This document shows positions 24,472-33,700 of a DNA stretch of 64,000 nucleotides, piece by piece. Position numbers and translations under genes: made by a program. Below the pieces are notes generated by a model, which searched no databases, had not been told where the DNA came from, and worked only from the letters and a program-made list of their open reading frames with translations. Position 1 is the stretch's first letter. Each line of letters opens with the position of its first letter. The DNA is from Planctomycetota bacterium (lineage in GTDB: Bacteria; Planctomycetota; Planctomycetia; Pirellulales; Lacipirellulaceae): the NCBI GenBank assembly GCA_024278955.1, contig JAJRSE010000058.1, positions 41,299-105,298 on the forward strand. Reading direction: 5' to 3'.

Positions 24472-25560
24472 ATGGAATTAGATGATCTAGCAAAATCGTG
24501 CGGTGAATGGCTGAAAGGCTCGGGACCAGAATCGGATATCGTTATTAGCAGCCGGATACGGCTCGCTCGCAACTTGGCCGACTTTCCGTTTATCTCTCGC
24601 ACGACCGAAGCCGATCGGGCTGAGATCGAGAAAATATTGCATGGTCGGATTGACGAACTACGTGCAGCGGGTGATGTGTCGGCCGATACCTACTACATCA
24701 ATGTAGGCGAGCTAGAAGAAGTCGATCGCCAGTTCTTGGTCGAACGCCAGCTCATTAGCCGCGAACATGCCGAGAGTGAAGGCGTCAGGGCCGTGGTCAT
24801 CGACCATGACGAGCGATATAGCGTCATGATTAACGAAGAAGATCACCTTCGCTTTCAAGTCATGCAAAGCGGCTTGAGCCTTGACACTGCGTGGCAGCGG
24901 ATCGACCAGCTTGACGACATGATCGAAGAAAAATTGACCTATGCCTTTAGCGATAAACTCGGTTATTTGACGGCCTGCCCAACCAATGTTGGTACCGGAG
25001 TGCGGGTGAGCGTTATGTTGCATCTTCCCGCATTGGTCATTACGCGGCAGATTGAAAAAGTTTTTCGTAGCCTGCAAAAAATCAACCTCGCGGTCCGCGG
25101 CCTGTATGGCGAAGGTTCGACCGCCATGGGCGACTTCTATCAAGTCAGCAATCAAATTACGTTGGGTCAAACCGAGGAAGAGCTGACAAAAAAAGTCGCA
25201 GACGTCGTGCCTGTGTTAATCGATTACGAACGTCAAGCTCGTGAATTCTTAGTTCGAGAAAGCCACGAAACACTACACGACCGGGTAAGCCGTGCGTTTG
25301 GTATTTTGCGGACGGCTCAAACGATTAGTTCCGAGGAAACCATGCATCTGCTGTCGAGCGTGCGCATGGGGATCAATCTGGGGCTCATAGCCGAGCTTGA
25401 AATTCCGACAATCAACAAGCTATTTATTCACACCCAACCGGCTCACTTGCAAAAACTTGCCGGCGGCGAGCTTGAGTCGACCGACCGCAACATCGAGCGG
25501 GCAACCTACTTGCGTCGGCACCTTAACATCGACAAATCGAGCGATCCCACACAGAATTGA
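24472..25560 (+). CDS. mcsB: Protein arginine kinase
   Basis: This 362-residue enzyme of the phosphagen-kinase fold phosphorylates arginines in proteins. VISSRIRLARNLADFPF (about residues 24-40) binds nucleotide, INEEDHLR is the conserved Glu loop, CPTNVGTGVRVSVM carries the active-site Cys, and RGLYGEGSTAMGDFYQ is the nucleotide loop. The C-terminal RNIERA resembles the RDxxRA phospho-arginine-sensing motif of Bacillus McsB. The length is normal for the family. No ctsR or clpC lies beside it here, unlike in Firmicutes. Confidence 0.94.
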   Translation: MELDDLAKSCGEWLKGSGPESDIVISSRIRLARNLADFPFISRTTEADRAEIEKILHGRIDELRAAGDVSADTYYINVGELEEVDRQFLVERQLISREHAESEGVRAVVIDHDERYSVMINEEDHLRFQVMQSGLSLDTAWQRIDQLDDMIEEKLTYAFSDKLGYLTACPTNVGTGVRVSVMLHLPALVITRQIEKVFRSLQKINLAVRGLYGEGSTAMGDFYQVSNQITLGQTEEELTKKVADVVPVLIDYERQAREFLVRESHETLHDRVSRAFGILRTAQTISSEETMHLLSSVRMGINLGLIAELEIPTINKLFIHTQPAHLQKLAGGELESTDRNIERATYLRRHLNIDKSSDPTQN

Positions 25561-25580
25561 GTAAAACGAGAACCGTTTCC

Positions 25581-26384
25581 TCAATGGATGACGATCCCCT
25601 CAAGTCCTTCTTCGCAGGGCGGGAACTTCGGGTTTAGTTTTTCGAGCGTCTCGCGCAGTAGCCTGCTGACCGTCATGTTGCGATACCATTTGCGATCTGA
25701 CGGGATGATATGCCAAGGGGCGTGCTCGGTGTTACAGCGTGTGAGGGCCTGTTCATAGGCGCTTTGATAATCGTCCCATCGCTTACGCTCGGCAATATCG
25801 CCTTTGCTGAACTTCCATCGCTTGTCTGGATTGTCGAGCCGAGCTTGTAGGCGCTCTCTTTGTTCTTCCTTGCTAATGTGCAAAAAGCATTTGAGGATCG
25901 TGACCTTGCCTTCGACGAGCAGTCGCTCGAAGTCGTTGATCCGATCGTAGCGAGTTTCTAATTCAGCCTCGGACACAAGCTGGTGAACTCGCACGACGAG
26001 AACATCTCCGTAGTGCGAACGGTTGAAGATGCCAATGTTTCCGCGTCGAGGTACCGCATTATGGATTCGCCAAAGGAAGTCGTGATCGAGTTCAAGTTGA
26101 CTGGGTTGTTTGAAAGACGCGATCTGGCAACTTTGGGGATTGATGCCTGTCATCACGGTGCGAATAGTTCCGTCTTTACCGGCAGTATCCATGCCTTGAA
26201 GAACGAGGAGCACGGCCCGACGATTTTCGGCGTAGAGGCGATAGGCCAAGTCGCGGCTGACGGCCGTGTTTGAGGAGATTTCTTGACGCGACATTTTCTT
26301 GGTCCAGTCGCCTTCTAGGTGACGTGCATCAAAGTCGGCAAGTCGAATTTTTGTGCCTGCGGGTACTGTGAGCGGTTGGGTCAT
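25581..26384 (-). CDS. ppk2: Polyphosphate kinase 2 family protein
   Basis: This 267-residue single-domain PPK2 uses polyphosphate to phosphorylate nucleotides. The Walker A motif is GMDTAGKDGTI (about residues 64-74). The Walker B/lid region is NRSHYGDVLVVRVH, with a second lid-type segment KRWKFSKGDIAERKRWDDY. The acceptor (AMP, ADP or GDP) cannot be assigned from motifs alone. It is monocistronic and convergent with mcsB, with 20 bases between the stops. Confidence 0.92.
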   Translation of the reverse strand: MTQPLTVPAGTKIRLADFDARHLEGDWTKKMSRQEISSNTAVSRDLAYRLYAENRRAVLLVLQGMDTAGKDGTIRTVMTGINPQSCQIASFKQPSQLELDHDFLWRIHNAVPRRGNIGIFNRSHYGDVLVVRVHQLVSEAELETRYDRINDFERLLVEGKVTILKCFLHISKEEQRERLQARLDNPDKRWKFSKGDIAERKRWDDYQSAYEQALTRCNTEHAPWHIIPSDRKWYRNMTVSRLLRETLEKLNPKFPPCEEGLEGIVIH

Positions 26385-26501
26385 AGGGCTTGTCCTGCGA
26401 TTTGCTAGATTGTTTTTTTATGCGATCAGCAAGTGAGTTCTGATTGGAGTGTAAATATCTTTCTGACGATCGCCTTGATTGAAAAATCGGGATATCGAAA
26501 T

Positions 26502-26684
26502 CTATTCTAACTTCCCCCAGGACGAAACCTCGCCTTCGGGACTGATTTCAACGCAAATTACGTTGGCGCAGCAACAAACGGGGCAATCTTCGACGTACTG
26601 TTGCCGTGGACCGGCTGAAAAGTCGATCGGAATGACGATCTCTTCGCCGCAACTGCCGCAGGTATACTGCGTGTCGTCCTGCAT
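26502..26684 (-). CDS. CPXCG-motif cysteine-rich small protein
   Basis: This is a 60-residue protein from the ATG at 26684; an ATG six codons upstream (26702) is an alternative. TCGSCGEEI, then SAGPRQQYVEDCPVCC, are the signature of the CPXCG family, which binds one zinc through two CxxC knuckles. The function is not known; the size and fold suggest a nucleic-acid- or protein-binding accessory. It is divergent from the VKOR-DsbA gene, and a TGCTATAGT extended -10 box (about 26722-26730) in the gap could serve the latter. Confidence 0.85.
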   Translation of the reverse strand: MQDDTQYTCGSCGEEIVIPIDFSAGPRQQYVEDCPVCCCANVICVEISPEGEVSSWGKLE

Positions 26685-26831
26685 GTGGCAAATTCCCCGC
26701 AAGGTTTGGTTCGAGTATTGGTGCTATAGTAGAGGGATTGGAGTTAGGAGTCTGCGGCAAATTTCCGCAGTTTGAAATTCCTGCTGCACTTGGAAAACTT
26801 GAAAAAAGCCCTTCGTCGATCTACTTTCCTT

Positions 26832-28199
26832 ATGACCGCACGCACTAAATTGTTGGCCGGGCTGATTACCGCGTTGGCTCTCGTGGCGCTGAGCCTTACG
26901 ACTTACTTAACCTGGAGTTCCTGGCAGTCGGAAGCGATTGCTGGCTGTAACGCCGACGGAGTGGTCGACTGCGATCTGGTGCTGAGTAGCCATTGGTCGC
27001 GCTGGTTGGGAGTTCCGGTAAGTCTTTCGGGGGTGATAATTTATGTGGGTGTTCTTTCGCTCTGTTGGCCCGCCGCAAAAAAACCTTGGAGCTTGGCTGG
27101 GACGGGGCTGCTCTTTCTTTCGCTCTCAGCTGCCGGGGCCGCGGTTTGGTTTACTTCAGTTCAGGCCTTCTTGCTGCAAAGTTTTTGTCTCTATTGCTTG
27201 GGGGTACATACCTGTGGGCTGTTGATCGCGGGGCTTACGTTGTTGCTGATCCAAGGTCGAGGTGCCGAGGAAGTTGATTACGGACAGTTGCAAGCGTTAC
27301 TCGGAGTAAGCAACTCCAGTGAAACCGCGCAGCAAGAAAACCGGCTTGTTTCTCCCAGTCGGTTTTATCCCGTGGTGGCTACCGTAGCGGCTGCCTTGGG
27401 CTTGGCCCTCTTGATGGGCGGACAGGTTTTGTTTGCCCCTGATTCGCTCGTCATCGAATCTTTCGCTGGCGAAGCCGCTTACGAAGGCGAGCAGGAAGAA
27501 GCAGAGGATCTAGCATTCGAGCCCGTGAGTTCCGACGACGAACTGGTTGCCGATCACATTGGCGAAGATCAAACCGCGTTATCCGACGCATCGACGGGCC
27601 CGCTTTCTCGCAGGTTCCGATTCAAAGGATTCCAAAAGCCGGTTAGCGTTTCTGATTTCCCTCTGTTGGGCAATCCCGACGCATCACATATCTACCTCGA
27701 ATTGTTAGACTACACATGCGGCCACTGCCGGCATTTGCATCCGTATATCCATGCAACACTCGACCAATACGGCGCTCAAGTTGCCATTTTGATCCACCAC
27801 GTCCCGCTTCATGCGCGGTGTAACCCAAACGTACTCGTGAATCGTCCGGAGAAGAAAAACGCTTGCGATTACTCCCGGCTAGCGATTGGTGTTTGGAAGC
27901 TGGCTCCTGAGAAATTTCCGGAGTTTCACAATTGGCTGATGGAAGGGGAGAATCCCCCCTCGATTGTCAAGGCTCGCAAGCGGGCTTTGAGTCTCGTTGG
28001 GCAAGCGATTCTTATCGACGATGCCTTGAATGCAGATATTGGACGCAGGATTTCGAGCCAGTGTGCTGTACTCAGGAACTTGAAATCCGGCTTGCCGATC
28101 TTGCTGACCGAGCGAGGCATGATCCGAGGCGTACCGAAAAATAGCGAGGAGTGGTCGAAATTTCTTAACTCCCAGCTGGGTCCTCCAGCAGGCGAGTAA
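26832..28199 (+). CDS. VKOR-DsbA fusion (disulfide-bond formation)
   Basis: The protein is 455 residues from the ATG at 26832; a TTG at 26772 would add 20 residues. Residues about 5-150 are a vitamin K epoxide reductase domain with several membrane helices, loop cysteines in GCNADGVVDCDLVLSS and the redox pair FCLYC. After another helix (about residue 185) and an acidic linker comes a periplasmic thioredoxin-like domain with LLDYTCGHCRHLHP (CGHC). The protein would oxidise cysteines in exported proteins and pass electrons to quinone through its own VKOR half, replacing separate DsbA and DsbB. It is monocistronic. Confidence 0.9.
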   Translation: MTARTKLLAGLITALALVALSLTTYLTWSSWQSEAIAGCNADGVVDCDLVLSSHWSRWLGVPVSLSGVIIYVGVLSLCWPAAKKPWSLAGTGLLFLSLSAAGAAVWFTSVQAFLLQSFCLYCLGVHTCGLLIAGLTLLLIQGRGAEEVDYGQLQALLGVSNSSETAQQENRLVSPSRFYPVVATVAAALGLALLMGGQVLFAPDSLVIESFAGEAAYEGEQEEAEDLAFEPVSSDDELVADHIGEDQTALSDASTGPLSRRFRFKGFQKPVSVSDFPLLGNPDASHIYLELLDYTCGHCRHLHPYIHATLDQYGAQVAILIHHVPLHARCNPNVLVNRPEKKNACDYSRLAIGVWKLAPEKFPEFHNWLMEGENPPSIVKARKRALSLVGQAILIDDALNADIGRRISSQCAVLRNLKSGLPILLTERGMIRGVPKNSEEWSKFLNSQLGPPAGE

Positions 28200-28492
28200 A
28201 TTGACGCCAAATCTGGAGTTTGCAACGATAGCCGACGGCGAGCGGTTGCAAAAAATTGCCGTTAATACGAATTTCCCCGTGAACCTAAGTTCTGGTGACG
28301 TGGTCCTTTGGGCTGATACCGGCAGCGAGTGCGGTCTTCTGCGAAGTTGCTATTGCTTTGATTGTCGGAAGAGCGAGTACAATAAAGGCGTGGGTCGTGC
28401 GAACGCAGCACGACGGACAAAACTGGCCGCGAGCGATTCTCTGGCAGAATTATCTTGCCGCCGAGCATTCTATTTTGGAAGGAGGTGGTTCT

Positions 28493-28534
28493 TTGAACGA
28501 TTATCATATACGCCAGTGGGGTGGTATCCGTTGA
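28493..28534 (+). CDS. 13-codon mini-ORF behind a perfect Shine-Dalgarno site
   Basis: TTG AAC GAT TAT ... codes for MNDYHIRQWGGIR and a TGA stop. AAGGAGGTGG at 28479-28488 is the best ribosome-binding site I saw in the window and sits seven bases before the TTG. The frame is too short to be called a gene on its own. It could be a leader peptide of an attenuator, or the site could be bound by ribosomes for regulation. No longer frame uses this ribosome site. Confidence 0.3.
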   Translation: MNDYHIRQWGGIR

Positions 28535-28634
28535 CCACCGGCGGGTTGTCCTAAGGACACCACCCACCACCTGCTTCTGAGTGCCCGCCCCGTTCTATCT
28601 CTAGGAAGGGCCTGCTCTCAAGGCAAAGAAACAG

Positions 28635-28673
28635 CAGCTCGGTTGTCGACTTGTCGGTAGCCGGGCTGTTTTT
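28635..28673 (+). terminator. Intrinsic terminator
   Basis: CAGCTCGG (28635-28642) pairs with CCGGGCTG (28661-28668), with one G-U pair, and is followed by TTTTT. It is 435 bases past the VKOR-DsbA stop, so it more likely ends a separate short transcript in this gap. Confidence 0.6.
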
Positions 28674-28884
28674 ATGTTGTGTTGGTATTGCGACTGGGAG
28701 TCCTCATCGGAGGCTGGCTTGTCCAGCAGTGCGAACTCATACCCTGCCTTTTTACTTGAATTCGGCGGTACGTCGATTCTAACGCGGTCGCAGGCGCGAT
28801 TGTAAAATTGCCTCACCTCGGATAGGCTCTTCGTTTCGAGATGATTGGCCGACTGGGCCTGTCGCGTAATCACGATCTACCTAG

Positions 28885-29331
28885 ATGGTCACCATGGAAA
28901 CCCAGCCTAACGAAGCAGAAACCGCCCTCGACCTCCAGCAAGAGTTGCTGGAAGGGAGCTTGCCTGCCGTTTTTTCGGCTTTCGATGAAGCGACGAGCAA
29001 AGGAATGGCTGGCCCTGTGGTCTTTGTGCTTGATTGCGAGGACCCAATCGGCGGCGAAGTGGCTCGGGCTTGGCTTGGGACGGAGGCTGTCGACGATGCG
29101 ATCGAACAACGGCAGCTTCAAGAGGCAACCGAAGGGCAGGTAACCGAAGAAACGACCATTTTTGTTTATGCCTTCCCTTTCGACCAGTGCAGTGAAGAGG
29201 TGCCAAGGATTTTTCCGTATCTCGGGGCGATGTTTAACCAACCGTTGCCCGAGGACGGCGTACTTGCGATTGCAGTAACCTGCGGCGGCGCTTCGGCGCT
29301 GACGGTTCCGTTTTCGGCACGCGAGTCATGA
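28885..29331 (+). CDS. Conserved-looking acidic protein, unknown function
   Basis: This is a 148-residue, strongly acidic cytoplasmic protein; the ATG at 28894 (MET...) is an alternative start. It reads as a single alpha/beta domain: LLEGSLPAVFSAFDEA, GPVVFVLDCEDPIGGEVA, ETTIFVYAFPFDQCSEEVPRIFPYL, DGVLAIAVTCGGASALTVPF. The hydrophobic strand pattern and lack of low-complexity stretches support a real gene. I do not recognise a family. It precedes the isocitrate dehydrogenase gene by 119 bases, separated by an inverted repeat. Confidence 0.6.
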   Translation: MVTMETQPNEAETALDLQQELLEGSLPAVFSAFDEATSKGMAGPVVFVLDCEDPIGGEVARAWLGTEAVDDAIEQRQLQEATEGQVTEETTIFVYAFPFDQCSEEVPRIFPYLGAMFNQPLPEDGVLAIAVTCGGASALTVPFSARES

Positions 29332-29343
29332 AAATGAAATTAG

Positions 29344-29431
29344 AATAACCACTAAGAATACAAAGGCAGGTAAGTACCCGTTAAAGCCAGTTTTTCCTCT
29401 TTGTGCTCGTCGTGTTCTTTGTGGCTAAATA
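29344..29431. repeat. Inverted repeat of the CCACRAAGAACAC type, copy 1
   Basis: The left arm AATAACCACTAAGAATACAA and the reverse complement of the right arm (ATTTAGCCACAAAGAACACG) are alike, making an imperfect hairpin with a centre of about 35 bases. A second, better-preserved copy lies at 30482-30582, so the isocitrate dehydrogenase gene is bracketed by two members of one repeat family. Confidence 0.6.
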
Positions 29432-29450
29432 TTTTTAGAAAGAGTTTCTT

Positions 29451-30455
29451 GTGAGTTATTCAGTAACATTTATCCCTGGCGATGGAATTGGTCCCGAAGT
29501 GGTTGAGGCCTCCAAGCGAGTTCTTGATGCCAGCGGTGTCGAGTTCGAGTGGAGCGAAGCTGCGGCAGGGCAAATCGCAATGGACGAACTGGGCGATCCG
29601 CTACCTGAGGCAACTCTCGAAGCGGTACGCTCGTCTGATGCGACCCTCAAGGGGCCGACCGCAACTTCAAAAGGCAGTGGGTTCCGGAGCGTCAACGTGG
29701 CGCTTCGCCAGCAGCTGTGCCTGTATGCAAATTATCGTCCTGCTCGTTCAATTCCGGGTATCAAGACTCGCTACGACGACGTCGACTTGATCGTGGTTCG
29801 AGAGAACACCGAAGGACTGTACAGCGGACTTGAGCACGAAATTATCCCCGGGGTCGTCGAAAGCTTGCGCATTATCACGGCGAAGGCATCCGAACGTATT
29901 GCCCGCTTTGCGTTTGAAACAGCTGTGCGTCAGGGACGCAAACGGGTAACTTGTGTTCATAAAGCCAACATCCTGAAGCTGAGCGACGGGCTCTTCCTCG
30001 ACTCGTGTTTTAAGATTGCCAAAGAATTCCCGCAAATCGAGGTCGACGACTGCATCGTGGACGCGGCGGCGATGAAGCTCGTGAGCAATCCTCATGACTT
30101 CGATGTGCTGGTCATGGAAAATTTGTTCGGCGATATTTTGTCGGATCTCACGAGCGGGCTGGTGGGTGGATTGGGAGTGACCCCTAGCGCAAACGTGGGC
30201 GATGGAATGGCCGTTTTCGAGGCGGTACACGGAACGGCACCAGATATCGCAGGCAAAGGGATCGCCAACCCCACGGCTCTCATCTTGAGCGGAGTATTGA
30301 TGTTGCGATATTTGGGCGAAAAGGAAGCAGCAGACCGGGTTCAAGAGGCAGTCGGCGCAGCGTTGGCTGACGAAAAGACGCGAACCGGCGATCTGGGCGG
30401 CCAGGCAACCAGCCAACAGTACACCGACTGTGTGGTTGCTAGACTAGAAAAATAG
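29451..30455 (+). CDS. NAD-type isocitrate dehydrogenase (isocitrate/isopropylmalate dehydrogenase family)
   Basis: This is a 334-residue enzyme with a GTG start. VTFIPGDGIGPEV opens the fold, SVNVALRQ near residue 83 is the isocitrate-binding Ser-x-Asn-x-x-x-Arg pattern, DLIVVRENTEGLYSGLEH follows, and VMENLFGDILSDLTSGL carries the metal-binding Asp residues. HGTAPDIAGKGIANPTA is the cofactor region and fits NAD rather than NADP. The short length matches the mitochondrial-IDH3-like bacterial group. 3-Isopropylmalate or homoisocitrate remain alternative substrates, but the Ser/Asn pattern favours isocitrate. Aconitase is encoded 29 kb away in the same window. Confidence 0.87.
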   Translation: MSYSVTFIPGDGIGPEVVEASKRVLDASGVEFEWSEAAAGQIAMDELGDPLPEATLEAVRSSDATLKGPTATSKGSGFRSVNVALRQQLCLYANYRPARSIPGIKTRYDDVDLIVVRENTEGLYSGLEHEIIPGVVESLRIITAKASERIARFAFETAVRQGRKRVTCVHKANILKLSDGLFLDSCFKIAKEFPQIEVDDCIVDAAAMKLVSNPHDFDVLVMENLFGDILSDLTSGLVGGLGVTPSANVGDGMAVFEAVHGTAPDIAGKGIANPTALILSGVLMLRYLGEKEAADRVQEAVGAALADEKTRTGDLGGQATSQQYTDCVVARLEK

Positions 30456-30481
30456 CCGTCTGAGGATGTACCAGAGGATGC

Positions 30482-30582
30482 AATAGCCACAAAAAACACA
30501 AAAAGACACGCAGGAAGTTAGATTCGGGCTCAGAGCCCCACTTTCGATTTTTGCGTCTCTTCGTGTTTTTCGTGGCTATTTT
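30482..30582. repeat. Inverted repeat of the CCACRAAGAACAC type, copy 2
   Basis: ATAGCCACAAAAAACACAAA (from 30483) pairs with the region TCTTCGTGTTTTTCGTGGCT ending near 30577; arms of about 28 bases match with few mismatches around a 40-base centre. The repeat follows the isocitrate dehydrogenase gene by about 27 bases. It is related to the copy at 29344-29431. Confidence 0.65.
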
Positions 30583-30747
30583 CATTGGGCCGGCTTGCTA
30601 CGAATATTTGGTATCTCGACGAAATCATGCCTATAATACAGGCTGATCCTACCTACGAAGTCCCGCCTTGAATTTCGAGTTTCTCCTGTTGCCATGTGGC
30701 TTGTGTAGCGGGCACTTGTTTCTTTGCTTCCAACTAAAGCAATCGCT

Positions 30748-33700
30748 ATGAACCAGAACCGGCTCTGCCTCCTCGAGGCTGACGTGTTTTCTCCTCCCTT
30801 TTTTAGATCTCTGCGAGGGGCTCTTGCTTCGCTGGCAATCTTGTTTGCGGCTTTGCAACAAGCCCCCGCGTTGTTCGCTCAAGAACCTGCTGCGCCGGCA
30901 GCCGAGGCGCCGGCTGAGGAAACCGAAAAGAAGCCAGAAGCAGAAGACGAGCCAGCAACTACCGAGACTCCTCCCGCGGATGCCGTGAATCCCGAAAAGG
31001 CTCTGAATCGCGAAAAGGTAGTTGCCGACGAAGAAGGACGCATTCAATTCAACTATGCGGGCCAACCCTGGTCGCAGGTTTTGCAAGACTATGCCGACGC
31101 GGCAAGTTTTAGCCTCGATTGGCAAGAGCTGCCCACCGACACGCTCAATCTTACGACTCAGCGGACGTACTCGCTTGCCGAAGCACGCGATTTGTTGAAT
31201 CGCCATTTGCTGGCCCGCGGCTTTACGATGTTGACTGAGGGCGAGGTGCTGTCGGTCGTTAAAGTCGATAAGCTCGACCCCAGCTTGATTCCGCGCGCGA
31301 CCGCAGCCAACTTGAAAGACTACGCGGCGCACGATTTCATGCGTATCACCTTCGATCTGCCGCCTGTGATGGATCCGGCAAAGGCTGCCGAAGATGCCAA
31401 GCTATTGTTGAGCCCGAATGCCAAAGTAACGCCGCTGCTGGCCAGCCGGCGACTGTTGGTCATCGACGCGGTGGCAAACCTTCGCGAGGTGAGCAATTTG
31501 CTCTCTGCCGAGCGGGAAGAAGACCGCGTTACCGCGACTCCACGCGAGTATGTGCTCAAGTATCGCCGAGCCGATTATGTTGCCGAGCAAGTTTTGGTCG
31601 TGCTCGGGCTCGATCCCAACGTGATCAAGACACCAGACGAGTTGAAGCTTGAGACGCAACGTATCCAGATGCAGATGAAGTTGATCGAAAAGGCCAAGGA
31701 CGTCTCGAAGATGATCAAAAACGATGGCCCGAAGGTGCATGTCGCGGTCAACCGGCGGCGGAATAGCATTTTGGTCAATGCCCCGGCAGATCTGATGGGA
31801 ATTGTCGAACGAACGGTCAAGCAGCTTGATGTGCCCGACGTGGCAGGCGAAGAAGGAGAAGCCGCTTTGTCGTTGAAACAGTATCAGTTGGTGGTGGCCG
31901 ACCCGAGCGAGATTATCAAGGCCCTGCAAGACATAGTCCGGCTCAATCCGCGAAGCCGATTGCAGGGCGATTCGGGTAAAAAGTCGCTGCTCGCTACCGC
32001 GACCGAGGCAGATCATGGGAAAATCCTAGAGATCATCGCCAAGCTGGACGTCACGATGCCTGATACGGTCGAAGTAGAAAAGCTAGGCGAGCAAGACCCG
32101 CACGATTTTGTTCGAGTACGCTTCCAGCTGCCGTTTGGGATGAACCCAAGTTCGGTTGCGAGGAAAGTACAGCCACTGCTAAGCGGAAACTCCAAAGTCT
32201 TATCGCTGCCCACAAGCCGGCGGTTGATGATTGTCGACACGGTTGAAAATCTGCTTGAGGTTCGCGAGTTGATCGACACCGAAGTCGCGGCTTTCGCCTC
32301 GAAAGATAGCTTGCGAGAATTCGTGATGCAACATCGTCGTGCCGATGAAGTGGCAGCCCAAGTTCTCACCATGCTTGGGCTCAGCCCGGCAGGTTTGAGC
32401 AACTCGCGAGGCGCAAGGTTCGACTACCAGGGAATAAATCTCTATGTTTCCGTTAATAAGAAAAGCAATAGCTTTCGAGTCAGTTCGAGCCCCGAGCTTC
32501 TCGAACTGATCGAGCAAACGGTTAAACGATTTGATATCGCCGAGACGGTTGCCGGCGCCGAGGGTGAGCCGGCGCAAACGATTGTGCTCTACAGGGTCGT
32601 TGGCCAGAACATTCCGAGTCTCATTACGATGCTCCGCGACCTTGGCGACGTTGGGCCACTCGCCCGACTTCAAACGGGCCCTGCCAGAGATACCCTGTAC
32701 GCGATTGCCAGTGCCGAAGACCACGAAAAAATCAGTCTTTTTTTGAAGACGATTGCACCCCGGACCATCAAAATGGTCGAGCCCGAAAGTCTCGAATCGT
32801 TGCCTCCTCAAGAACTAGTGCGAGTGCGCTTTCAAATGCCGCTGACAGCCCTCGTTTCGACGACCGCGGCTCAGCTTCGCAGGATGACCACGCCGCGTGG
32901 GATTGTTCAGTCGTTCGAGTCGAGCAAGCAGCTTATCGTTTTAGACACGGCAGAAAATCTGATCAACATTCGCGAAGTTTTGAAAACAGAAACGGCTGCT
33001 TTGAAAAACCAGAGTGTGATCAAGGAGTTTCCGCTAGAGCATCGTAGCGCTTCGGAAATGGTCGAACAGGTTTTGGCCATGGTAGGCCTTGATCCTGCAA
33101 CCGTGAGATCTCCCTATCAGCTGCGAGTTGAGTTGAAGGCGATGAAGTTTTTCATCACCGCCAATCAGCAGCGGAATAGCCTGATCGTGAATACGAGTCC
33201 CGACAAGCTCGAACTTGTGGAGAAAATCATCGCTCAGCTCGACGTCCCACAGACAGGTCCCCAGCAGGGCGACGCCGACCGACTAAGCATGGTTCCTTAC
33301 AAAGTGACCGGGCAAAACGTGACCGTCGTCGCAAAGACACTCAAAGAAATAGGCAATCTTAGCCCTCGAACGCGTTTGCAGGCCGATCCGCTAAGTCAAA
33401 CCTTGTACGCGTACGCCGATCAAACAGGCCACGAGATTATTCGTCAGTTTCTCGACAAGATCGACCCCCATTCGGTTCGCCGTGTCGACGCGGGGGAATT
33501 AGAAACCTACCCTGCCCAACAACGGGTCCGTGTCCGGTTTCAGCTACCCCTCACTGCCGATGTTAGAAAAACCGCGACACAGATTCGTGGAGTTTTGGGA
33601 ATTAAGGGTCGAGTGCAATCGCTCGAGGCGAGCAAACAGCTGATCGTAGACGACACGGTTTCGAATCTTATTGAAGTTCGAGATCTTCTGCTTGCCGAGA

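Larger units (their letters stand above)
28200..28884 (+). other. 685-base gap with candidate structured transcript
   Basis: No convincing protein of normal size lies here. A -10-like TACAAT near 28377-28382 is followed by an unusually good Shine-Dalgarno box (28479-28488) ahead of a 13-codon frame, two adjacent hairpins (GGTGGT...ACCACC near 28520-28541; GGTTGTCC-TAA-GGACACC near 28545-28562) and an intrinsic terminator at 28635-28673. Together they suggest a short transcript of about 290 bases that is regulatory or codes for a leader peptide. I found no match to the conserved cores of tmRNA, RNase P RNA or SRP RNA. From 28674 to 28884 I see nothing. Confidence 0.35.

Noticed and set aside
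28200..28673. Structured gap as tmRNA, RNase P RNA, SRP RNA or 6S RNA
   Set aside because: None of the conserved cores (tmRNA tag and tRNA-like end, GAGGAAAGTCC of RNase P, SRP tetraloop region) could be found on either strand.
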